Origin: a virus
Virus record (IMG/VR): IMGVR_UViG_3300025853_000481
Location: 1 to 29,139 of that record
Direction: 5' to 3' (one strand)
DNA: 29,139 bases
The position numbers and the translations under genes were made by a program. Shown piece by piece: positions 20,898 to 29,041 of the stretch. The notes under the pieces are model-generated. The model was not told where the DNA came from, searched no databases, and saw only the letters and a list, made by a program, of their open reading frames with translations. How positions within the stretch are numbered: position 1 is the stretch's first letter; each line of letters begins with the position of its first letter.

Positions 20898-21071
20898 ATG
20901 AATAACTTAGATAACCACGATGATTTAACTATGTGTATAGCTTGTTTTGGAGCTAAAGACATATATGATGGTTTGAATGACACATTTAAACCTTGTGAAA
21001 CTTGTAATGGTACAGGTGAAGCAACAAGAGAGGAGAATGAAGCGTATCTAAGCACTATTAATTACAATTAA
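20898..21071 (+). CDS. Small DnaJ-type zinc-finger protein (57 aa)
   Basis: A 57-residue acidic protein with MCIACFGAKD (C-x-x-C) and KPCETCNGTGEA (C-x-x-C-x-G-x-G), the two half-sites of a DnaJ-like zinc finger, about 20 residues apart. It could bind a protein partner or act with the following helicase genes. It is the first gene behind the promoter at 20862-20893. Confidence 0.75.
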   Translation: MNNLDNHDDLTMCIACFGAKDIYDGLNDTFKPCETCNGTGEATREENEAYLSTINYN

Positions 21072-21083
21072 TCAATTAAATTT

Positions 21084-21674
21084 ATGGATAAGGAACTTAT
21101 AGTAACTGAGGTTACTATCAGGATCTCTTGTCTCTCAGAAAATAAGCTAACAGCTGATTTATATCTACTGTTGCATTGGAAATTTATGGGTAATTATAAG
21201 TTACCCGATGAAGTTCAAGCAATGCTATTAGAAGATGATGCAGCTTTAGAATATTTAGAGAAGGAGGGATTTATAAAAATAACTGGACATAGGACTTTTG
21301 AACTTAGACAAAAGGGTATAGATTTATTTAAATCAGATACATTAGAAATAAAATGGTTAGAATTTCTTGGTAAGTTTCCCTTAAAGGTTCCTGCTAGAAA
21401 TGGAGGAACTAGACCATTGAAAATTGGAAATCCTGATTCAGTTCGTAATAAAAAAATAAAAGATAAATATATAAGTATAATTAAATCAGATCCTAGTAAA
21501 CATAGGACTATAATAAATGTATTAGAAGCAGAGGTTAAAATGAGAAGAGACTCTGGTAATTTACAATACATGCACGCTATGGAAGTATGGTTAAACCAAG
21601 CTGATTATGATAAGTATGAATATTTATTAGATGAACAAATTAATAATAATTATGAAAATGAAGACTATATGTGA
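21084..21674 (+). CDS. Hypothetical protein before DnaB-like helicase, possible helicase loader
   Basis: A 196-residue protein. The N-terminal part (DLYLLLHWKFMGN, then LEYLEKEGFIKITGHRTFEL) looks like a winged helix with a wing at about 66-72; the C-terminal part is helical and basic. Its stop TGA overlaps the ATG of the DnaB-like helicase (TGATG), so the two are made together. In many phages this position holds a helicase loader or replication initiator; here that role is inference. Confidence 0.68.
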   Translation: MDKELIVTEVTIRISCLSENKLTADLYLLLHWKFMGNYKLPDEVQAMLLEDDAALEYLEKEGFIKITGHRTFELRQKGIDLFKSDTLEIKWLEFLGKFPLKVPARNGGTRPLKIGNPDSVRNKKIKDKYISIIKSDPSKHRTIINVLEAEVKMRRDSGNLQYMHAMEVWLNQADYDKYEYLLDEQINNNYENEDYM

Positions 21675-22813
21675 TGGAAGAAAAAGTAGGGAAGGTAGAG
21701 GAGAGAGTAAAGGGGATAAGGAGAATAAAGGAATCAAAGGAATCTGGTAAGATATTTTGCATACCTTTTGAAAATTATCCTAAATTATCTAAATCTGTAC
21801 CAGGAGTAGTTCCAGGAATGATAACTATGATAACTGCTGCATCAGGAGTTGGTAAAACACAAGTAGCTAAAGCTCTAGCTGTTAGAGAACCATTGATGTA
21901 TGCTGCAAAACATGATATAAATTTAAAAATATTATATTTTGCATTAGAAGAATCAGAAAAGGAATTTATAGATACTATGATTTGTAACTATATATCTATA
22001 CATTGTAAAATCAAATTGGATATATTAACATTACAAGGATATAGAGAAGAATCATTAGATGATGAAACAATGTCTTTAATTGAGAAATATATTGAACCAA
22101 TAGAAAAGATGCTTGAAAATGTAGAGATAATAGATTCTGTATATAATCCAACGGGTATATATAAATATTGTAGAGACTTTGCAGATAAAAATGGTAAGCA
22201 TATATATGAAGATAGAGTATTTACTAAAAGAAAGTCTAATGGTGAAATAGTATCTGAGAAAGTAAAAGTTTATTCTCATTATGTTCCTAATGACCCTAAT
22301 CAAGTAGTTATAGCAGTTGTTGATCATATGTCATTATTAAAACCTGAAAATGAAGGTAATTTACATAATGCCATGGCTCAATGGAGTACCAATTATTGCT
22401 TAAAACAATTAACTAAACATTGGAACTGGGCTTGTGTTAATATTATACAACAAGAACAATCAGGAGAAAAGGAACAATTTTCAAATAATGGATTAAGTAT
22501 TCAAAAGAAGACTGAACCATCTTTAGCTGGATTTGCAAATAATAAAGAAATACAGCGTGATGCTAAAGTAATATTAGGAGTATATAGTCCAGATAGATAT
22601 GATTATGCTGAATATCATGGTTACAACATAAAGAAATTCAGAGATTCTTTTAGAGCTATTAAAGTTTTAAAGAATAGATTTGCTCCACCTAATAAGTATC
22701 ATCATTTTTTATTTGATGGTGCATCTAATAGGTTTAAAGAGCTACCTAGATCTACTGAAAATATGGATTGGTATCATAATCAAGCTGATATATTAAACGG
22801 AAGAATTAAATAA
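21674..22813 (+). CDS. DnaB-like replicative helicase / RecA-fold ATPase
   Basis: A 379-residue ATPase. Walker A is AASGVGKT (about 55-62), the catalytic Glu region is YFALEESEKEF, Walker B is IAVVDHMSLL (about 215), the motif H3 glutamine region is IIQQEQSG, and QRDAKVILGV with LKNRFAPPNK matches the end of the DnaB C-terminal domain. The N-terminal DnaB domain is absent, as in short phage versions. It should unwind the replication fork ahead of PolB. A GTG three bases earlier could also start translation, but the ATG at 21674 in the TGATG overlap is preferred. Confidence 0.88.
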   Translation: MEEKVGKVEERVKGIRRIKESKESGKIFCIPFENYPKLSKSVPGVVPGMITMITAASGVGKTQVAKALAVREPLMYAAKHDINLKILYFALEESEKEFIDTMICNYISIHCKIKLDILTLQGYREESLDDETMSLIEKYIEPIEKMLENVEIIDSVYNPTGIYKYCRDFADKNGKHIYEDRVFTKRKSNGEIVSEKVKVYSHYVPNDPNQVVIAVVDHMSLLKPENEGNLHNAMAQWSTNYCLKQLTKHWNWACVNIIQQEQSGEKEQFSNNGLSIQKKTEPSLAGFANNKEIQRDAKVILGVYSPDRYDYAEYHGYNIKKFRDSFRAIKVLKNRFAPPNKYHHFLFDGASNRFKELPRSTENMDWYHNQADILNGRIK

Positions 22814-22816
22814 ATT

Positions 22817-23110
22817 ATGAATAAAGATAATAGAAAAGATTATCCTGTATACAATGGAGTATTAAAGTATTTTCCTGATGCTATAATAGAAATTTCTAGA
22901 TGTAGTGTTGCTGGACAAAAACAACATAATCCTGATAAACCATTAGAATGGGATAGAAGTAAATCAGGTAATGAATTAGATTCTCTTACAAGACATTTAA
23001 TTCAAGCTGGTGAAATAGATGATGATGGAATTAGGCATAGCACAAAAGTAGCTTGGAGAGCCTTAGCAAATCTTCAAAAAGAATTAGAAGAATCAAATAT
23101 ATTATTTTAA
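22817..23110 (+). CDS. DUF5664-type protein (dATP/dGTP diphosphohydrolase N-terminal-like)
   Basis: A 97-residue protein with the pattern YNGVLKYFPDAIIEISR, then HNPDKPLEWDRSKS, then LTRHLIQAGEIDDDG, then VAWRALANLQ. This order of motifs is that of the DUF5664 family, which is named for its resemblance to nucleotide diphosphohydrolases of the MazZ/MazG kind. Those enzymes hydrolyse dNTPs, but activity has not been shown for most members. It is encoded 3 nt after the DnaB-like helicase, so a role in nucleotide supply fits. No PurZ or DatZ gene is seen, so modified bases cannot be claimed. Confidence 0.78.
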   Translation: MNKDNRKDYPVYNGVLKYFPDAIIEISRCSVAGQKQHNPDKPLEWDRSKSGNELDSLTRHLIQAGEIDDDGIRHSTKVAWRALANLQKELEESNILF

Positions 23111-23133
23111 ATAAATGAAAAAAGGAGAGAAAG

Positions 23134-23871
23134 ATGAGTGAGACAGCAGAAATTGTATTACCCACTACAAAAATTAAATCAGTGAAGAAAGATCCTAGTA
23201 AATTAGTATTATATGCTCCACCAAAGATGGGTAAGACCACAGTGGTTGCAGAACTAGAGAATAATCTTTTAATTGATTTAGAAAATGGTAGTGAGTATGT
23301 AGATGCAATGAAAGTTCAAGCTAATAGTTTGAATGAATTAATGGATATAGCTAAAGCTATTGAAGAAGCAGGTAAACCTTATAAGTTTATCACTATTGAT
23401 ACTATTACTAAATTAGAAGAAATGGTATTACCATTAGCTTTAAAATTATATAAAGCTACACCTATGGGTAAAAACTTTAAAGGTTCAGATGTATTAATAT
23501 TACCAAATGGTGCAGGTTATTTATATCTTAGGAAAGCATTTTTAAAGGTTTTAGCTAGATTAGAGTCATTAGCTGACAATGTTATTCTTATCGGACATCT
23601 TAAAGACAAGATGATTAACTCTAAGGGTAAAGAAGTTAATGCTAAAGATTTAGATTTAACAGGTAAGCTTAAATCTATTGTATGTGCAGATGCAGATGCT
23701 ATTGGTTATTTACATAGAGATGGTAATAAAACATTAGTGAACTTTGCAAGTTCAGATGAAGTACTTTGTGGTTCTAGATGTAATCATTTAAGAGGTAAAG
23801 AGGTGACTCTTGCTGAAGGTGATGACAATGGAAATATTAAGGTAGATTGGAGTCAAATATATATAGATTAA
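23134..23871 (+). CDS. Sak4-like RecA-fold ATPase (AAA_24 family)
   Basis: A 245-residue ATPase with Walker A APPKMGKTT (28-36), a Walker B-like strand FITIDTITKLEEM (about 86-98) and VILIGHLKDK (about 149-158), the layout of phage nucleotide-binding proteins related to the single-strand annealing ATPase Sak4. Such proteins work with an SSB in recombination-dependent replication, and an SSB-like gene lies just downstream. The ATG has an AAGGAG box 6 nt upstream, unusual in this genome. Confidence 0.88.
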   Translation: MSETAEIVLPTTKIKSVKKDPSKLVLYAPPKMGKTTVVAELENNLLIDLENGSEYVDAMKVQANSLNELMDIAKAIEEAGKPYKFITIDTITKLEEMVLPLALKLYKATPMGKNFKGSDVLILPNGAGYLYLRKAFLKVLARLESLADNVILIGHLKDKMINSKGKEVNAKDLDLTGKLKSIVCADADAIGYLHRDGNKTLVNFASSDEVLCGSRCNHLRGKEVTLAEGDDNGNIKVDWSQIYID

Positions 23872-23873
23872 TT

Positions 23874-24050
23874 ATGGCTGATTATTGGGATTTAAGAAGT
23901 AAATATTATACTCCTCCTACATATCCTTCCTATTATAACGTAGAGATCGGCAGTGTGGTGTACCCACTCCGAGGGCTGGGTTTTGGATTGCTAGGTAAAG
24001 GAGTAGATTCTAAAAAGAGGAGAAAACAAAAATTATTATTAATTAAATAA
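23874..24050 (+). CDS. Small basic protein (58 aa)
   Basis: A 58-residue protein (MADYWDLRSKYYTPPTYPSY, then SVVYPLRGLGFGLLGKGV, then a basic tail SKKRRKQK). The stretch at 23945-23995 is notably GC-rich for this genome. An in-frame ATG at 23847 lies inside the previous gene; the ATG at 23874, 2 nt after its stop, is chosen. Function unknown. Confidence 0.6.
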   Translation: MADYWDLRSKYYTPPTYPSYYNVEIGSVVYPLRGLGFGLLGKGVDSKKRRKQKLLLIK

Positions 24051-24066
24051 ATTAAATAAATTAAAA

Positions 24067-24375
24067 ATGAGTGAAGAAGAAAAAAAAGAAAATGTAATAT
24101 GTAAAACATATAGTGATTTTCTTAAAGCAGGGAAGGAAGTAGTTGATGCTGTTAAACTACCATTTAAAGTTAGATCAGCAAAGAATGATTTAGCTGGAGA
24201 AATTATAGACTTAGAAGGTCAAATTGCTGAAAATGAACTTACTATTATAAATGCTAAAAGTGAACATCCATTTAATATGGAGAATATTTTAGAAGCAATA
24301 GATGATAAAGCTATAAATGAAAGAAAGTTAGATCAAGCAAAGGAATTAATGGAAGAATTATTTCCAAACAAGTAA
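24067..24375 (+). CDS. Helical, probably coiled-coil protein (102 aa)
   Basis: A 102-residue acidic protein, helical for most of its length (GEIIDLEGQIAENELTIINA and KAINERKLDQAKELMEELF segments with heptad-like spacing). It lies between the Sak4-like ATPase and the SSB-like gene and may be an accessory subunit of that recombination set. No family recognised. Confidence 0.72.
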   Translation: MSEEEKKENVICKTYSDFLKAGKEVVDAVKLPFKVRSAKNDLAGEIIDLEGQIAENELTIINAKSEHPFNMENILEAIDDKAINERKLDQAKELMEELFPNK

Positions 24376-24418
24376 AAATAAATTAAATAAATTAAATAAT
24401 AATTAAAAAACAAAAAGA

Positions 24419-25063
24419 ATGACAGATTTTAATGGAGATGGATTTGAAGTAAAGGAAGAAGTAAGAAGACCTAAAAAATCAATTACACCTGGTATACAAG
24501 TAGCTAAAATTACAGATGTAGTTTATGGTGAAACTTCAGCAAAGAAAACACCTTATATTAGGTTCACACATATGACTGCACCTGTAGAAGGTTTAGTTGA
24601 TGAAAATGAGGATCCAATGGGGCAGAAAGCAAACACTACAATGTGGATGTCTGAAGGTGCTTGGAACATTGAAGGTGCAAACTGGTGTACTAAAGCAAGA
24701 TTAACTATTATGGCTGATAAATTAGGATTAAGTTCTGAATTTGCAGCTATTAAAGGTAGTAGTGCAGAAGATTTTGTTAATCAAGTAGCAAAATTATTCA
24801 AAGGAAAGAAAGCTAGATGGGTATTTGGTGGTGAAGAAGATACTTTTACACCTGAGGGTGGTAAAGAATTAACTATCGTAAGACCACAACTAAATAGCTT
24901 TGGTTTTGTTGAAAGTTTAACTGCAGTTCCTAATGATGAGGATACTAAGTTATATTTTAATGAAGATAAACACATTAAAAGGTTAGAGGTAGCTGATGAC
25001 ACATCTTCTGATGATACGTCTGCAGATGCCAGTGCAGATACTGATGATGGAGATGGTTGGTAA
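24419..25063 (+). CDS. SSB-like single-stranded DNA-binding protein
   Basis: A 214-residue protein. The core is beta-rich (TPGIQVAKITDVVYGE, then TPYIRFTHMTAPV, then TTMWMSEGAWNIE) followed by ARLTIMADKLGLS, the usual order in phage SSB-like proteins linked to Sak4-type ATPases. The C-terminal 25 residues are almost only Asp, Ser, Ala and Thr and end DGDGW, an acidic tail with a terminal aromatic as in SSB proteins that recruit partners. It is followed by a strong terminator, which fits high and separate expression. Confidence 0.78.
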   Translation: MTDFNGDGFEVKEEVRRPKKSITPGIQVAKITDVVYGETSAKKTPYIRFTHMTAPVEGLVDENEDPMGQKANTTMWMSEGAWNIEGANWCTKARLTIMADKLGLSSEFAAIKGSSAEDFVNQVAKLFKGKKARWVFGGEEDTFTPEGGKELTIVRPQLNSFGFVESLTAVPNDEDTKLYFNEDKHIKRLEVADDTSSDDTSADASADTDDGDGW

Positions 25064-25098
25064 TAACTATTTATTGAGTTAGTTTAGTTATTAATAGA

Positions 25099-25127
25099 GG
25101 GGGAGTATTTTTATACTCTCCCTTTTT
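25099..25127 (+). terminator. Intrinsic terminator after the SSB-like gene
   Basis: GGGGGAGTAT (25099-25108), a TTTT loop and ATACTCTCCC (25113-25122) form a 10-bp stem with one G-U pair, followed by TTTTT (25123-25127). Confidence 0.92.
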
Positions 25128-25138
25128 AAATTAAAAAT

Positions 25139-25164
25139 ATTATGAACACAATAGAAAACAATAA
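25139..25164 (+). repeat. Gene-start repeat, copy 1 (MNT[I/T]ENN cassette)
   Basis: ATTATGAACACAATAGAAAA and the next six bases match 25299-25324 at 25 of 26 positions, 160 nt apart. Copy 1 opens only a nine-residue frame (25142-25171); copy 2 starts the 118-residue gene. The duplication carries the leader and first codons. Confidence 0.82.
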
Positions 25165-25177
25165 AAAATGATTGATT

Positions 25178-25324
25178 ATGGAATATTTAAACGAAGTATA
25201 TTTATTTGCTTGGGTACTATCTCTAACGATAATAGTGTTAGCTCTTGTTGTTGGAATAATAGTTATGGGTTTTAAAATTGATAAAATTAAATTAGAACAT
25301 TATGAACACAACAGAAAACAATAA
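25178..25324 (+). CDS. Small single-span membrane protein (48 aa)
   Basis: A 48-residue protein with one span, FAWVLSLTIIVLALVVGIIV (about 10-29), and a basic tail (KIDKIKLEHYEHNRKQ). It sits between the two copies of the gene-start repeat and overlaps the next gene by 23 nt. Function unknown. Confidence 0.6.
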   Translation: MEYLNEVYLFAWVLSLTIIVLALVVGIIVMGFKIDKIKLEHYEHNRKQ

Positions 25325-25658
25325 GTTAATAGCAAGTTTTATGGAGTTGAAACGTGGTATATATCCAAGTAGATTGGGTAAGGGGTATTACGAAAACACG
25401 CCTATTGGCGATGTAGAAGTTGCAGAAGCAAATTTATTACCATACCACACATCTTGGGATTGGTTAATGCCAGTAGTAGAAAAGATTGGAAAAATAGATA
25501 ATAAAAAGTTTTCTATAGAAATAGATTTCAATGTATTTGTATGGTGTCAAATAACAAGACCAAATCTAAGAACAATAACTATGAAAGGTAGTGACCCTAA
25601 AGAAGTAACATACAAAGCAGTAGTAGAATTTATTAAATGGTATAACGAAAATAAATAG
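25302..25658 (+). CDS. Conserved-type Bacteroidota phage protein (118 aa)
   Basis: A 118-residue soluble protein with YHTSWDWLMPVVEKI in the middle and VTYKAVVEFIKWYNENK at the end. I recall this pair of motifs from a small protein found very widely in phages and mobile elements of Bacteroidota; its function is not known. The start lies in copy 2 of a gene-start repeat. Confidence 0.82.
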   Translation: MNTTENNKLIASFMELKRGIYPSRLGKGYYENTPIGDVEVAEANLLPYHTSWDWLMPVVEKIGKIDNKKFSIEIDFNVFVWCQITRPNLRTITMKGSDPKEVTYKAVVEFIKWYNENK

Positions 25659-25666
25659 TAATAAAT

Positions 25667-26647
25667 ATGGAATTTAATGGAGCAGGATTTTTAGAATTAT
25701 CCGAAGAAAATATTTTTAAAAAGGTTAGTGAATATGATGTTTTTAGATATTACATTCCAGATTTCATAGAGTTAAATACTTTATTTAGTAGTCCTTTTAG
25801 AAATGACAGTAGACCAAGTTGTTCAATACAATCTTGGAATAATAAATTATTTTTTAAAGACTTCGGAGGCACAAAAGAAAGTTATACAGCAGTCAACTTT
25901 GTAAAAGCTAAATTTAATGTTAGTTATTATGATGCATTACGTATCATATCCAATGATTTTAATTTAGGTTTTGCTCAAAATGTTGTAACCAAATCAACAA
26001 TGGGATATATAGGTATACCAAATCCTATTAAAAAAGAAATCCCAAATAAAGATACTATAATACGCATAAAAAGAAGAAAATGGAATAATGGTATAGATAA
26101 AAAATATTGGAGTATGTATGGCTTTAATAAAGCTGTTCTAAAGCATTGTAATATAGTAGCTATATCTCACTTATGGATTAATGGTAAATGTTTTAATATA
26201 AAGCCTGAATCACCTTCATATGCTTATATTATAGATAAAGGAGTATATAAAATATTATCACCTTATAGTGAATTTAAATGGGTTAACAATTGTAAGGATC
26301 ATTTGCAAGGTTATCACCAACTTCCTAAAACAGGAGAATTATTAATAATAACAAAGTCATTAAAAGATTGTGGTCTATTATGGAAATATGGACATATTGC
26401 TGTAGCACCTCAATCTGAAAATTCATTGATTCCTATGGAAATGATGGATGAATTAAAATCTAGGTTTAATAAAATAATTGTATTTTTTGATAATGATGAT
26501 CCTGGTATAGAGGCAGCTAAAGATTATGAAGAGATTTATAATTTAGAATCTGCAATAATACCAATTGGATTACCAAAGGATATAACAGATTATTATAAAG
26601 AGTTTGGAGATGATAAGACAAAACAATTAATAAAAGAATTATTATGA
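25667..26647 (+). CDS. DNA primase (DnaG-type with Toprim domain)
   Basis: A 326-residue protein that should make RNA primers at the fork. The N-terminal part has the primase look F-SPFRNDSRPSC (42-52) and KLFFKDFGGTKES (60-72), like the CHC2 zinc-binding domain but without its cysteine set. The C-terminal part is a Toprim fold: LLIITKSLKDCGLLWKYG, where E is replaced by T-K at the first acidic position, and IIVFFDNDDPGIEAA (about 270-284) with the D-x-D pair. It stops inside the next start (ATGA). It works with the DnaB-like helicase and PolB. Confidence 0.82.
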   Translation: MEFNGAGFLELSEENIFKKVSEYDVFRYYIPDFIELNTLFSSPFRNDSRPSCSIQSWNNKLFFKDFGGTKESYTAVNFVKAKFNVSYYDALRIISNDFNLGFAQNVVTKSTMGYIGIPNPIKKEIPNKDTIIRIKRRKWNNGIDKKYWSMYGFNKAVLKHCNIVAISHLWINGKCFNIKPESPSYAYIIDKGVYKILSPYSEFKWVNNCKDHLQGYHQLPKTGELLIITKSLKDCGLLWKYGHIAVAPQSENSLIPMEMMDELKSRFNKIIVFFDNDDPGIEAAKDYEEIYNLESAIIPIGLPKDITDYYKEFGDDKTKQLIKELL

Positions 26648-26922
26648 AAGAAGATGGGTTAAATGAAGGTATATTTAAAGTAGGAGATAAGGTTAAATGT
26701 ATAAGTGCTAATAAAGGATCTTCTATAAAAGAAGGTAGTATATATACAATAGATAAAATTATCTTGGTTAATAATTTTTGTACACTTAAAGAAATAAAGG
26801 CATCTCATAATTATGCTATTGATAGATTCGTATTACATAACGAACAGTCTTCTAAAGAAGATAAAAATGATATAGAAGAAAACAGAAGACAATTAGAAGA
26901 ATTAATTAAAATTCTTAATTAA
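26644..26922 (+). CDS. SH3-like barrel protein (92 aa)
   Basis: A 92-residue protein. FKVGDKVKCISANKGSSIKE, then SIYTIDKI, then FCTLKEI is the strand pattern of a small SH3-like or KOW-like barrel often found in phage proteins. The C-terminal third is a charged helix. Coupled to the primase by an ATGA overlap. Binding partner unknown. Confidence 0.68.
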   Translation: MKEDGLNEGIFKVGDKVKCISANKGSSIKEGSIYTIDKIILVNNFCTLKEIKASHNYAIDRFVLHNEQSSKEDKNDIEENRRQLEELIKILN

Positions 26923-26957
26923 ATTATCTTTACATAAAAATTAATAAATAAAACACT

Positions 26958-27170
26958 ATGAATGCATATAAATTAAATGGAATTGCTGGACATATGTTTA
27001 GAAAGGCAGTTTGTGATGAATTAAAAATAGAATTTAGTGATATATATAAAACTGTAAAAAACTTAGAAAGTGATGGAACAATCTTATTACATAATGGTAG
27101 AAAATTTAAATTAGGATTAATAGAATTTGAAAGTGAATTAGATGAACTAAAAAGAATTTTAAATGAATAA
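26958..27170 (+). CDS. Small hypothetical protein (70 aa)
   Basis: A 70-residue helical protein (KLNGIAGHMFRKAVCDELKI, then DIYKTVKNLESDGTILL, then FESELDELKRILNE); the middle could be a small winged-helix or helix-turn-helix unit. It overlaps the nuclease gene by 8 nt. Function unknown. Confidence 0.62.
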   Translation: MNAYKLNGIAGHMFRKAVCDELKIEFSDIYKTVKNLESDGTILLHNGRKFKLGLIEFESELDELKRILNE

Positions 27171-27741
27171 ATACAAAAATAAAGAAGAGTTATATTTCTC
27201 ATATTATTTAGACGAACTTAAAAAATATGATATAATAGATAGTTATACTTACGAAGAGGAAACTTTTAAATTATCAGAAGATATTAAATATACTCATATG
27301 AAATATACTCAATTAAAAACTAAAGTTAAAAAACAAGCTATAACTAAATCACTTCTTAAACCTTGTACATATACACCAGATTTTATTATACTAGCCAATA
27401 GTCCTACAGATGGATTTTTTAATATAGCAGCTAATAATCCTATATTTATATCAACAAATGATTTAAAATGTTATGTAGATGTTAAAGGCATGTTTGCAGG
27501 AAGAACTAATAGTACCCAATATACATTTCCACTTAAACAAAAATGGATGTATCAAAAGTATAATATATATACAAATAAAGTAGTACCAGAAAAGTTATTT
27601 GCTAAAACATTTACTCCTAAAAAAGTAATAGAAGAAGAGATATTTAAAAGAGATAATGTTAAAAAAGGTATTAAAAAAGGAGATAGCAAGTTAAAGTTTG
27701 AAGTAAAAACAATTGAAGAATATTTAAAAAGTATTAATTAA
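27163..27741 (+). CDS. PD-(D/E)XK nuclease, possible Holliday junction resolvase
   Basis: A 192-residue protein with the catalytic pattern of PD-(D/E)XK nucleases: an early acidic helix (KNKEELYFSYYLDEL, 6-20), TPDFII with P72-D73, and YVDVKGMF with D106-x-K108. A following KQKWMYQKYNI segment resembles the last helix of small phage endonucleases that cut branched DNA. In the replication-recombination module a resolvase or debranching role before packaging is likely. Confidence 0.82.
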   Translation: MNKYKNKEELYFSYYLDELKKYDIIDSYTYEEETFKLSEDIKYTHMKYTQLKTKVKKQAITKSLLKPCTYTPDFIILANSPTDGFFNIAANNPIFISTNDLKCYVDVKGMFAGRTNSTQYTFPLKQKWMYQKYNIYTNKVVPEKLFAKTFTPKKVIEEEIFKRDNVKKGIKKGDSKLKFEVKTIEEYLKSIN

Positions 27742-27752
27742 AAAAACAATTT

Positions 27753-28202
27753 ATGAAATATTTAATAATAATATTATTATTCACTTTACCATTTTTAGGT
27801 CCTAGTGAAAGTTTAAAATATGAAGTAGATGGAGCAGTAATAGAAAAGGCATCATCAGAAATAATTATAGATACATTATCTTTTTCTTTAGAAAATTTAG
27901 ATTATGTTTTAAAACACTATAATGTACAATACAGAGATATAGTAATAAAACAATTTATCTTAGAAACAGGATGGGGAACATCTTATAGTTTTAGAGAGAG
28001 AAATAATTTATTCGGATTAACAAATCCTAGGACAGGTAAATACTTTGAATTTGAACATTGGACTGAATCTGTAAAAGGATATGAAAATTCTGTTCAATAT
28101 AAATACAAAGGTGGAGATTATTATAAGTTTCTTAAAGAATTACCCTATGCTATGGATCCAAATTATATTAAAAAATTAAAATCAATTAAAATCAACATGT
28201 AA
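27753..28202 (+). CDS. Glucosaminidase-type peptidoglycan hydrolase (lysin)
   Basis: A 149-residue protein with an N-terminal hydrophobic signal (MKYLIIILLFTLPFLG) and a glucosaminidase domain: FILETGWGTSYSF (68-80, catalytic Glu at 71), RNNLFGLTNP (83-92), then SVKGYENSVQYK and DYYKFL. The enzyme cleaves the glycan chain of peptidoglycan. The signal suggests export by the host Sec route, so it could be an exported endolysin or a lysozyme used at lysis. It stands between recombination genes and an AAA+ ATPase rather than beside a holin I can recognise. Confidence 0.88.
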   Translation: MKYLIIILLFTLPFLGPSESLKYEVDGAVIEKASSEIIIDTLSFSLENLDYVLKHYNVQYRDIVIKQFILETGWGTSYSFRERNNLFGLTNPRTGKYFEFEHWTESVKGYENSVQYKYKGGDYYKFLKELPYAMDPNYIKKLKSIKINM

Positions 28203-28210
28203 AATAAGCT

Positions 28211-29041
28211 ATGAAAAATATAAAAGAAGTATTAACAAAAGTATATCATGATTCAGAATTAAGAAAAAGTATTGTTCCTTTATTTATAGGAAATCCAGGA
28301 TTAGGTAAAACTGTAATGATAGAAGAATTTGCTAAAGAACAAGGAGTGAAATTAGTTGAATTAATAACATCTCAAATGTCACCATTTGAAATAAGTGGTA
28401 TAGCTATGCCTGATAAGGATAGTAAAAAGATGACATATTATAATTTTGATAAATTAGAAGATTTACAAGATGGAGATATATTATTCTTTGATGAATTACT
28501 TAATGGTAATCCTGTAGTTCTTAATGCTTGTTTAACTATATTAGAACAAAGACGTTTTATTTCTGGTAAACCAATGCCTGATATTATGATTATTGCAGCT
28601 GCTAACCCACAAGGAATGGTTCCATTAACTCCTCAAATTAAAGAAAGATTTGTTTGGTATGATGTAAAATTTGACAGAAAGATGTGGATTGATTTTATGA
28701 TAGATAAAATAGGTATTACTAAAGGTATTGGTAGAAAATTAAGTAATCTTATAGATAATGAATCATATACGTCTAATAATTTTTATACACCTAGAAGTGT
28801 ATATAAAGCTGTAAATATGATAATTAAAGATGTTCCCACACCATATGAAAGAGAGCTTTTAACTATATTAGAAGAACCAATTACTAATATACTAGATGAA
28901 AAAATAACATTAATAGAACCTGTTAGAAAAACAAAAACTAGAGAAGGTGTAAAAGGTGTATATCTAGCTCCTGGAGAAATGACTACTTGGTTATCATTAA
29001 TAAAATATAAAATAAAAAACAATGGAATTATTAAAAAGTAA
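28211..29041 (+). CDS. MoxR-type AAA+ ATPase
   Basis: A 276-residue AAA+ ATPase: Walker A GNPGLGKT (27-34), Walker B ILFFDELLNG (90-99), sensor 1 AAANPQG (129-135) and an arginine-finger region IKERFVWYDV (about 143-152). The MoxR group usually works as a chaperone-like partner of a von Willebrand A protein encoded next to it. None is seen in the remaining 98 nt; only a 38-residue frame follows. Its partner may lie beyond the window. Confidence 0.9.
   Translation: MKNIKEVLTKVYHDSELRKSIVPLFIGNPGLGKTVMIEEFAKEQGVKLVELITSQMSPFEISGIAMPDKDSKKMTYYNFDKLEDLQDGDILFFDELLNGNPVVLNACLTILEQRRFISGKPMPDIMIIAAANPQGMVPLTPQIKERFVWYDVKFDRKMWIDFMIDKIGITKGIGRKLSNLIDNESYTSNNFYTPRSVYKAVNMIIKDVPTPYERELLTILEEPITNILDEKITLIEPVRKTKTREGVKGVYLAPGEMTTWLSLIKYKIKNNGIIKK

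Noticed and set aside
22817-23110. Proof of a 2-aminoadenine (Z) genome
   Set aside because: Only a DUF5664-type protein is present; PurZ, DatZ and the matching polymerase are not seen in this window.
23847-23873. Upstream in-frame start for the 58-residue protein
   Set aside because: It lies within the coding end of the Sak4-like ATPase; an ATG at 23874 follows that gene's stop by 2 nt.
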